Shown here one piece after another: positions 58,572-64,000 of a stretch of DNA of 64,000 nt. A program made the translations under genes and the position numbers. The notes beneath the pieces were generated by a model. That model had not been told where the DNA came from. It was given only the letters and a program-made list of their open reading frames with translations, and ran no database searches. Source of the DNA: Streptomyces vietnamensis (GTDB lineage Bacteria > Actinomycetota > Actinomycetes > Streptomycetales > Streptomycetaceae). The stretch lies in contig NZ_CP010407.1 of the NCBI RefSeq assembly GCF_000830005.1, positions 6,584,001 through 6,648,000 of the forward strand, read 5' to 3'. The first letter of the stretch is position 1. Each line of letters opens with the position of its first letter.

Positions 58572-59480
58572 TCATCCGATCGGTTGACCCCGTTCCTCCC
58601 TCTCCCACGACGCCGCGAGTTCGGTGAACGCCCCCGCCGCCGCGCTCCGGTAGCCGGCCGCGCGCCGCAGCAGGGCGACGGCACGGGACGGCAGCGCGGG
58701 GGAGAGCGGCACCGGGCTCAGCCGGGGATGGTCCCGGGTGACGGCGTCGGGCAGGACGGTGGCCAGCGCGGTGCGCCGGACGATCTCGGTGAGCGCCGTC
58801 ACCGAGTTGGCCTCCACCGCGATCACCGGCCGGACGCGGTGCTCGGTGACGTACGCGTCGATGTGCAGGCGGGTGGCGAAGTCCCGGCTGAGGAGGGCCA
58901 GCTGATGGTCGTTCAGCTCCTCGGCCCGTACCGGCTCCGTCCGGTCCGCGAAGGGATGGTCGGGGCCCACGACGAGGCCGAGGGTCTCGGTGAACAGCTC
59001 CGTCGCCTCGACGCCCGGGAGGTGCTCGCCGTGGAAGGCGATGCCGAGGTCGAGCCGGTCGGCGAGGAGTTCGGCCTCGATGCGGTCCTGCGGCAGCTCC
59101 CGCACCTCCACGCTGATGCCCGGATGGCGGGAGTGGAAGCCGGCGACCAGGGGGCCGGTGAGGTACGCGGTGAAGGTGGGGGTGACCGCGAGCCGGAGGT
59201 GGCCGCGGGACAGGTCGTGCACGTCGAGCACCGCCCGCTCGCCCGCCGCCAGGTCCCGCAGGGCGCGCCGGGCATAGCGCGCGTACGTCTCCCCGGCGTC
59301 GGTGAGGCGCACGGTGCGGCCGGAGCGGTCCAGGAGCTGCGCTCCGAGGGCCTTCTCCAGTTGTTTGACCTGCTGGGACAGCGTGGGCTGGGCGATCCGG
59401 AGCTCTTCGGCCGCGCGGGTGAAGTTGGCGTGCTCGGCGACGGCGAGCAGATAGCGGAGATGGCGGAGTTCCGGCTGCAT
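58572..59480 (-). CDS. LysR-family regulator of the cyanate genes (CynR-like)
   Basis: 302 residues from ATG 59480. HTH LRYLLAVAEHANFTRAAEEL and IAQPTLSQQVKQLEKALGAQ, then a periplasmic-binding-like effector domain to about 295. The start has no ribosome site but TATAGT (minus strand) lies seven bases upstream, so the mRNA is probably leaderless. The 17-bp palindrome at 59490-59506 overlaps that -10 and faces the divergent cynT. Binding there would regulate both genes; by context the effector is cyanate. Confidence 0.85.
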   Translation of the reverse strand: MQPELRHLRYLLAVAEHANFTRAAEELRIAQPTLSQQVKQLEKALGAQLLDRSGRTVRLTDAGETYARYARRALRDLAAGERAVLDVHDLSRGHLRLAVTPTFTAYLTGPLVAGFHSRHPGISVEVRELPQDRIEAELLADRLDLGIAFHGEHLPGVEATELFTETLGLVVGPDHPFADRTEPVRAEELNDHQLALLSRDFATRLHIDAYVTEHRVRPVIAVEANSVTALTEIVRRTALATVLPDAVTRDHPRLSPVPLSPALPSRAVALLRRAAGYRSAAAGAFTELAASWEREERGQPIG

Positions 59481-59489
59481 ACGGCTGAC

Positions 59490-59506
59490 TATAGATCGCA
59501 TCTATA
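59490..59506. promoter_or_regulatory. LysR-type operator overlapping the regulator's own -10
   Basis: TATAGAT-CGC-ATCTATA, a perfect 17-bp palindrome in the cynR-cynT interval. The reverse-strand TATAGT (59488-59493) is the likely -10 for the regulator; TATAGG at 59535-59540 may be that of cynT. Confidence 0.7.
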
Positions 59507-59563
59507 ACTGGGATCGACAGCAAGTCTTGGACGCTATAGGTGTGGGTCGTGCACGGTGGGGAC

Positions 59564-60163
59564 ATGCCTCACTTCGCCGAGGGAATCGCCCGCTTCCAGC
59601 GGGAGGTCTTCCCTGCCAAGGCCGGCCTCTTCGCCCGCCTGGCCACCGCCCACCGGCCCGGCACGCTGTTCATCGGCTGCTCGGACGCCCGCGTCGTACC
59701 GGAGCTGATCACCCAGACCGATCCGGGTGAGCTCTTCGTCATCCGTACCGCCGGGAACCTCGTTCCCGCCCACACCCCGGGCACCGACGGAGTCACCGCC
59801 GCCGTCGAGTACGCCGTCACCGTCCTGGGAGTACGGGACATCGTCGTCTGCGGGCACTCCGCCTGCGGCGCGATGACCGCGCTCGCCGAGGGCCACGACC
59901 TGAGCACCGCGCCCGCCGTCGCCGCCTGGCTGCGGCACGCCGACGCCTCCCTCGCCCGCGCCGCCATCGGCGGCGGGACGGTCGACGTGGCCGCCCTGGT
60001 CCGGGAGAACGTCGCCGCGCAGCTGGCCAACCTGGCCACCCACCCCTCGGCGGCCCGCGCCCTGGCCGCGGGCGAAGTACGGCTGCACGGCTGGGTCTTC
60101 GACATCGCCGACGGCACCGTCGAGGAGCTCCCCGCCACGGCGAGCCCCGTACTCGCCGCCTGA
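59564..60163 (+). CDS. cynT: beta-carbonic anhydrase of the cyanate operon
   Basis: 199 residues from ATG 59564 (GGTGGGGA upstream). Zn ligands Cys39 (with CSDAR, Asp41-Arg43), His98 and Cys101 in [10 protein letters not shown]. It hydrates CO2 back to bicarbonate, which cyanase consumes, preventing loss of CO2. It is first in a two-gene operon, 37 bp before cynS. Length is usual for the family. Confidence 0.93.
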   Translation: MPHFAEGIARFQREVFPAKAGLFARLATAHRPGTLFIGCSDARVVPELITQTDPGELFVIRTAGNLVPAHTPGTDGVTAAVEYAVTVLGVRDIVVCGHSACGAMTALAEGHDLSTAPAVAAWLRHADASLARAAIGGGTVDVAALVRENVAAQLANLATHPSAARALAAGEVRLHGWVFDIADGTVEELPATASPVLAA

Positions 60164-60200
60164 TCCCCCCCGAATTTCCTTCAGAAAGGACGTACCTCTC

Positions 60201-60671
60201 ATGGTGCACGCCCAGTTCGACCCCACCGCCCGCCGCGCCCTCGCGATCGCCGCCGTCGACGCCAAGATCCGCGAGGACCTGAGCTGGCAGCAGATCGCGG
60301 ACGCCGTCGGCCTCTCCGTCGCCTTCACCACCGCCGCCGTCCTCGGCCAGCACGCCCTGCCGGCGGAGTCCGCCCGCGCCGTCGCCGAGCTCCTCGGCCT
60401 CGACGAGGACGCGGTCCGCCTGCTGCAGACGATCCCCACCCGCGGCTCCCTCGACGGCGCCGTCCCCACCGACCCGACCATCTACCGCTTCTATGAGATG
60501 CTCCAGGTGTACGGCACCACGCTCAAGGAGCTCGTCCACGAGCAGTTCGGCGACGGGATCATCTCCGCGATCAACTTCAAGCTGGACGTGAAGAAGGTCG
60601 CCGACCCCGAGGGCGGCGAGCGCGCCGTCATCACCCTGGACGGCAAGTACCTGCCGACCAAGCCCTTCTGA
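60201..60671 (+). CDS. cynS: cyanase (cyanate hydratase)
   Basis: 156 residues, the exact length of E. coli CynS. Catalytic Arg96, Glu99 and Ser122 sit at the same numbers as in the E. coli enzyme ([20 protein letters not shown]). An N-terminal HTH-like domain (about 1-80) and the C-terminal catalytic domain are both intact. Converts cyanate and bicarbonate to ammonia and CO2. AGAAAGGA precedes the ATG. Ends 7 bp before the convergent TetR gene. Confidence 0.97.
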   Translation: MVHAQFDPTARRALAIAAVDAKIREDLSWQQIADAVGLSVAFTTAAVLGQHALPAESARAVAELLGLDEDAVRLLQTIPTRGSLDGAVPTDPTIYRFYEMLQVYGTTLKELVHEQFGDGIISAINFKLDVKKVADPEGGERAVITLDGKYLPTKPF

Positions 60672-60678
60672 CGGAAGC

Positions 60679-61290
60679 TCAGACGGCTCCCTGACTCTCC
60701 TCGGCACCGAGGAGGGCCAGGGAATCGGCCCACAGCGCGTCGAGGCGGCCCGGGTCGTCGTACAGCTTGGCGAAGAGGACCCGGCCCTCCAGCTGGGCGA
60801 CCAGGGCCCGCGCGGCCGCGCCGGTGTCGGCGACCGTGACCTCGCCGCGCGCGCGGGCCTCGGCGACGGTCTCCGCGACCAGGGCCACCTGCTCGTCGAA
60901 GATCTCCCGCAGCCGCTCGCGGACGCTCTCCGTACGGGTGCTCAGCTCCAGGGCCAGGTTCCCCAGGAGACAGCCCGTGACCGTGCCGCAGCTCTCCCGG
61001 CCGGCCCGCAGCTCGGCCTCCGTGGACTCGTACAGGCGTCGCAGCCGCCGGAGGGGAGGCACGTCCCCGGCGAGCGCGCGCGTCCACTCGGCGCGCTGCC
61101 CGGCCCAGTGCTCCTCGACGACGGCGAGGGCGAGCTCCTCCTTCGACGCGAAGAAGTAGTAGAAGCTGCCCTTCGGCACACCAGCCGCCGCGCAGATCTC
61201 GGCCACGCCCAGGGCGGAGTAGCCGCGCGACAGCATCAGCGTCCTCGCGGCGGTCAGGATGCGCTCGCGCGCGTCACTCGTTCGCCCCAT
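60679..61290 (-). CDS. TetR-family regulator divergent from an SDR gene
   Basis: 203 residues. HTH ILTAARTLMLSRGYSALGVA and ICAAAGVPKGSFYYFFASKE, a long all-helical ligand domain with SCGTVTGCLLGNLALELSTR, the pattern of the AcuR/NemR-like group whose conserved Cys may react with electrophiles. Two Cys are present in that segment. It is divergent from the SDR gene, with an extended dyad between, so the SDR is the likely target. Confidence 0.88.
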   Translation of the reverse strand: MGRTSDARERILTAARTLMLSRGYSALGVAEICAAAGVPKGSFYYFFASKEELALAVVEEHWAGQRAEWTRALAGDVPPLRRLRRLYESTEAELRAGRESCGTVTGCLLGNLALELSTRTESVRERLREIFDEQVALVAETVAEARARGEVTVADTGAAARALVAQLEGRVLFAKLYDDPGRLDALWADSLALLGAEESQGAV

Positions 61291-61297
61291 GGCCGAG

Positions 61298-61319
61298 AGT
61301 GTACGACCGGTCGACTACT
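61298..61319. promoter_or_regulatory. TetR-type operator between the regulator and the SDR gene
   Basis: Core CGACCGGTCG (61304-61313), perfect palindrome, extended by AGT and ACT at both edges three bases further out. It lies 8 bp upstream of the tetR-type start. Confidence 0.6.
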
Positions 61320-61495
61320 TCCTCCCTCTGCTCCCCACGTCCGCGCTCGGCCTCCGCTTCCGGCGGCGCCGCACGCGGTTCTATGGTGGGCGGCGCAGAT
61401 CGCGCGGACCGCGCGGTCCTGACGCGGGCACGCGCCCGATCCGGCGGCCAACCCGGCGGCAGGGTCGCACCCGCACGACACGAACGAGGAGTTCC

Positions 61496-62257
61496 ATGGA
61501 CATCGCCGGCTCCGCCGCTCTCGTCACCGGCGCCGCTTCCGGCCTCGGCGCCGCCACCGCCGCCGCGCTCGCCGCCCGTGGCGCCACCGTCTACGGCCTG
61601 GACCTGGACAAGGCCGTGGCCGCCGCCGGGCCGCTGCCCGAGGGCGTCCGGCTGCTCGCCGCCGACGTCACCGACGAGGACCAGGTCCGCGAGGCGCTCG
61701 CCGTGATCGACGCCGACGGCGCCGAGCTGCGGCTCGCCGTGAACTGCGCCGGCATCGCCCCCTCCGCCCGCATCCTGGGTCGCAAGGGACCGCACGACCT
61801 CGACCTGTTCCGTACGGTGCTCAACGTCAACCTGCTCGGCACCTTCAACGTGATGCGGCTCGCCGCCGAGGCCATCGCCCGCCACGAGCCCGACGAGCAC
61901 GGACAGCGCGGCCTCGTCGTCAACACCGCCTCCATCGCCGCCTTCGAGGGCCAGGTCGGCCAGATCGCGTACGCCGCCTCCAAGGCGGGCGTCGCCGGGA
62001 TGACCGTCACCGCCGCGCGCGACCTGGCGCAGTTCGGCATCCGGGTCGTCACCATCGCCCCCGGCATCGTCGACACCCCGATGATGGCCGGGTTCGGTGA
62101 GGACGTCCGGGCCGGTCTCGCCGCGAGCGTCACCTTCCCGCAGCGCCTCGCGCGCCCGGAGGAGTACGCCCGGCTCGTGACGATGATCGCCGAGCACGAC
62201 TACCTCAACGGCGAGACGATCCGCATGGACGGCGCCCTGCGGATGGCGGCTCGCTGA
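61496..62257 (+). CDS. short-chain dehydrogenase, HSD17B10-like
   Basis: 253 residues from ATG 61496 (GAGGAG upstream). SDR marks: TGAASGLG at 10-17 for NAD binding, NCAG at about 84-87, then a catalytic Ser in NTASIAAFEGQ, and YAASK. The region ending GIVDTPMMAGFGEDVR and the segment LFRTVLNVNLLGTFNVMRLA fit the type II 3-hydroxyacyl-CoA dehydrogenase subgroup. Substrate is inferred. Followed by a strong hairpin. Confidence 0.92.
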   Translation: MDIAGSAALVTGAASGLGAATAAALAARGATVYGLDLDKAVAAAGPLPEGVRLLAADVTDEDQVREALAVIDADGAELRLAVNCAGIAPSARILGRKGPHDLDLFRTVLNVNLLGTFNVMRLAAEAIARHEPDEHGQRGLVVNTASIAAFEGQVGQIAYAASKAGVAGMTVTAARDLAQFGIRVVTIAPGIVDTPMMAGFGEDVRAGLAASVTFPQRLARPEEYARLVTMIAEHDYLNGETIRMDGALRMAAR

Positions 62258-62279
62258 ACCTCCGTACCCCCGTGAGAGC

Positions 62280-62309
62280 ACTCGGTGCCGGAATCTTCCG
62301 GCACCGAGT
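62280..62309 (+). terminator. terminator of the SDR gene
   Basis: ACTCGGTGCCGGAA, loop TC, TTCCGGCACCGAGT: perfect 14-bp arms (tight loop, so 13 in practice), 23 bp after the SDR stop. Confidence 0.8.
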
Positions 62310-62333
62310 TCCACGCGGGGCTCGTACGGGTGT

Positions 62334-62339
62334 TAGGTT
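62334..62339 (+). promoter_or_regulatory. -10 element of a leaderless promoter (TetR gene)
   Basis: TAGGTT, six bases before the ATG at 62346; no ribosome site. Confidence 0.5.
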
Positions 62340-62345
62340 CGGGCC

Positions 62346-63053
62346 ATGGGAACAGCGTCGACGAACTCCACGAAGCCCGCGATGCGGGACTCCCTCATCG
62401 CCGCGGCCTTCCAGCTCTTCCTGGAGCGGGGCTACGAGCAGACCACCGTCGACGACATCGTCACGCTCGCGGGCGTCGGCCGGCGGTCCTTCTTCCGGTA
62501 CTTCCCGTCGAAGGAGGACGTGGTCTTCCCCGACCACGAGCAGTGCCTCGCCGACATGACCCGCTTCCTCGCCGCGAGCGCCGACTCCGACGACCCGGTC
62601 GTCCGGGTCTGCGACGCGGCCCGCCTCGTCATGCGGATGTACGCCGAGAACCCCACCTTCTCCGTGCAGCGCTACCGGCTCACCCGCGAGGTGACCGGGC
62701 TGCGCACGTACGAGCTGTCGGTGGTCTGGCGGTACGAGAAGACCCTCGGCGACTATCTGCGCACCCGCTGGGCCGACCGCAGGGACGGCACCCTGCGCGC
62801 CAACGTCGTCGCGGCGGCCGTGGTCGCCGCCCACAACCACGCCCTGCGGCACTGGCTGCGCTCGGGCGGCGAGGGCGACCCGCTGGCCGAGGTCGACGGG
62901 GCCCTGGAGTTCGTGCGCACCACCTGGGGCGGCGGGCAGGCCGCGGAGGCGCCGGCCGAGGAGAACGAGGACGTCGTCGTGGTGATCACCAAGCGGTCCA
63001 CCCCCATGTGGCGCGTGGTGCGCGAGGTGGAGTCGAGCCTCGGCGAGGGCTGA
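62346..63053 (+). CDS. TetR-family regulator upstream of the Zn-ribbon OB gene
   Basis: 235 residues. HTH LIAAAFQLFLERGYEQTTVD and DIVTLAGVGRRSFFRYFPSK, a helical ligand domain with YRLTREVTGLRTYELSVVWR. The C-terminus (after 200) is acidic, then ends VVREVESSLGEG. It is tandem with the Zn-ribbon gene across 131 bp that contain a 17-bp palindrome, the likely operator. A leaderless start is probable. Confidence 0.88.
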   Translation: MGTASTNSTKPAMRDSLIAAAFQLFLERGYEQTTVDDIVTLAGVGRRSFFRYFPSKEDVVFPDHEQCLADMTRFLAASADSDDPVVRVCDAARLVMRMYAENPTFSVQRYRLTREVTGLRTYELSVVWRYEKTLGDYLRTRWADRRDGTLRANVVAAAVVAAHNHALRHWLRSGGEGDPLAEVDGALEFVRTTWGGGQAAEAPAEENEDVVVVITKRSTPMWRVVREVESSLGEG

Positions 63054-63118
63054 GGGGATCACCGAAAGGTCACAGGGTTCTCAGTATCTCGAATTGGGGG
63101 AACTGAGGTCTTTATTTG

Positions 63119-63135
63119 ATGGCACTCAGTGCCAT
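63119..63135. promoter_or_regulatory. TetR-type operator upstream of the Zn-ribbon gene
   Basis: ATGGCACTCAGTGCCAT, perfect 17-bp palindrome with core TGGCAC-N3-GTGCCA. The same core recurs in the hairpin at 63593-63607 past the gene. Confidence 0.7.
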
Positions 63136-63184
63136 ATCTTTGCTCCATGCACGGTCGAGCCGCCGAGTGCAAGGAGAAGGCATC

Positions 63185-63568
63185 GTGTTCCACACGGGAC
63201 TGAGGAGCGGGACCGCCGTCCAGGCCGAGGATTCGGCCCCCGACTCCGAGCTGTACTTCCAGCGCTGCCGCTGGTGCCACACCACCACGTTCCAGCGCCT
63301 GCTCTGTCCGACCTGCGGGTCGACCGACCTGGCGCCCGAACTCAGCGACGGCGAGGGCGTGATATCCGTACGTCGCGGGGTCGCCGCCGCCGATGCCGAC
63401 CTCTGGCCGGTCCACATGACGGAGGGCTTCGTGGTCCGCTGCCGCGTCGACGGACCGCCGCACGCGGTGCGTCCCGGGGTCCGGGTCAAGGTCTCCGGGA
63501 CCGCGGTCTCCGGGCGCAGGCCGGTCGTCCGGCTCTGCGAGGAGGTCCCGCTCGACGGCTGGTACTGA
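63185..63568 (+). CDS. Zn-ribbon OB-fold (DUF35) protein
   Basis: 127 residues from GTG 63185 (AAGGAGAAGG upstream). Zinc-ribbon Cys28, Cys31, Cys41 and Cys44 (CRWCH to CPTCGS), followed by an OB fold to the end. Proteins of this kind partner acyl-CoA thiolases or hydratases and bind acyl-CoA. No thiolase is in view, but the etfA end on the other side and the TetR next door fit fatty-acid metabolism. The linkage is inference. Confidence 0.85.
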   Translation: MFHTGLRSGTAVQAEDSAPDSELYFQRCRWCHTTTFQRLLCPTCGSTDLAPELSDGEGVISVRRGVAAADADLWPVHMTEGFVVRCRVDGPPHAVRPGVRVKVSGTAVSGRRPVVRLCEEVPLDGWY

Positions 63569-63580
63569 GCGCGAGCACGA

Positions 63581-63619
63581 GAAGGGGGCGGGTGGCACAG
63601 AGTGCCACCCGCCCCCTTC
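63581..63619. terminator. strong bidirectional terminator between the Zn-ribbon gene and etfA
   Basis: 18-bp perfect arms (GAAGGGGGCGGGTGGCAC and its complement) around an AGA loop. It lies 12 bp past each stop codon of the two convergent genes. The stem top is TGGCAC-AGA-GTGCCA. Confidence 0.9.
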
Positions 63620-63631
63620 TGTCGTGTGAGG

Positions 63632-64000
63632 TCAGCGCGCGCCGATCTCGTCCGTCAGCTGCGGCAGCACCTCGAAGAGGTCGCCGACGACGCCGTAGTC
63701 GACGAGGTCGAAGATCGGGGCCTCGGGGTCCTTGTTGACCGCGACGATCGTCTTCGAGGTCTGCATGCCGGCCCGGTGCTGGATCGCGCCGGAGATGCCC
63801 GCCGCCACGTACAGCTGCGGCGAGACCTGCTTGCCGGTCTGGCCGACCTGGTTGGAGTGCGGGTACCAGCCGGCGTCCACGGCGGCGCGGGAGGCGCCGA
63901 CGGCCGCGCCGAGCGAGTCGGCCAGCTTCTCGACGACCGCGAAGCCCTCGGCCGCGCCGACACCACGGCCGCCGGAGACCACGATCGCGGACTCGGTCAG
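63632..64000 (-). CDS. etfA: electron transfer flavoprotein subunit alpha (5' end outside window)
   Basis: The 122 C-terminal residues. The FAD-binding pattern is clear: [20 protein letters not shown], then [21 protein letters not shown] and the ending [11 protein letters not shown] and [23 protein letters not shown] takes electrons from acyl-CoA dehydrogenases to the quinone pool. The gene continues past the right edge; etfB is expected upstream of it. Confidence 0.95.
   Translation of the reverse strand: MTESAIVVSGGRGVGAAEGFAVVEKLADSLGAAVGASRAAVDAGWYPHSNQVGQTGKQVSPQLYVAAGISGAIQHRAGMQTSKTIVAVNKDPEAPIFDLVDYGVVGDLFEVLPQLTDEIGAR

Overview
The window is very GC-rich, has GTG and TTG starts, four-base ATGA/GTGA overlaps inside operons, several apparently leaderless promoters, and gene families and order typical of Streptomyces. 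I read it as a chromosomal segment of a Streptomyces or close relative. No rRNA, tRNA, CRISPR array, transposase or phage gene was seen.

Layout. 0-6.5 kb: an assimilatory sulfate reduction operon on the minus strand (leader peptide, sulfite/nitrite reductase, 59-aa zinc-ribbon protein, cysH, cysC, cysD, cysN, then a sulfonate-type ABC binding lipoprotein cut by the window edge). 6.5-14 kb: single genes (GNAT, secreted two-domain NTF2-like protein, GAF regulator, AidB-type dehydrogenase, BrkB-like membrane protein, AraC-type regulator, VOC protein). 14-30.8 kb: two copies of a module made of a large secreted subtilase and a divergent TrmB/LuxR-type regulator, in inverted orientation. They flank an ArsR/MFS pair with gene debris, rsgA, an Ada-AlkA fusion whose glycosylase half looks dead, and small conserved genes. 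30.8-41 kb: PP2C-like protein, pyruvate oxidase, RsbW-like ATPase, DUF2637 membrane protein, iron-box-controlled FhuF-type protein, GntR regulator, a P-loop/WD40-like protein and a helical-repeat protein. 41-50 kb: purine catabolism (PucR, three-subunit xanthine dehydrogenase, NCS2 permease, XdhC maturation factor). 50-53.2 kb: a Ser/Thr kinase fused to an MFS transporter, convergent with a secreted TNT-type NAD glycohydrolase and an overlapping small gene. 53.2-64 kb: TetR/acyl-CoA dehydrogenase, MFS, CGNR, ankyrin and HbpS-like genes, a cyanate operon (LysR, carbonic anhydrase, cyanase), TetR/SDR, TetR/Zn-ribbon OB protein, and the 3' end of etfA.

How genes work together. CysDN makes APS, CysC can phosphorylate it, CysH reduces it to sulfite and the siroheme reductase makes sulfide; the leader peptide with a near-terminal Cys codon suggests cysteine-responsive attenuation. 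The xdh cluster imports and oxidises purines, with XdhC finishing the Mo enzyme. CynS converts cyanate using bicarbonate and CynT recycles the CO2; the LysR-type regulator probably controls both through a 17-bp palindrome.

Most notable: (1) the inverted subtilase/regulator modules share a 1,482-bp nearly identical core, which could act as an invertible domain-swapping switch, and share conserved intergenic dyads; (2) the kinase-MFS fusion; (3) the secreted TNT toxin with an overlapping small gene, a candidate immunity gene; (4) the Ada-AlkA fusion with a lost catalytic loop; (5) a recurring pattern of short tandem duplications at the 3' ends of genes. All assignments come from reading the sequence; no database search was possible.
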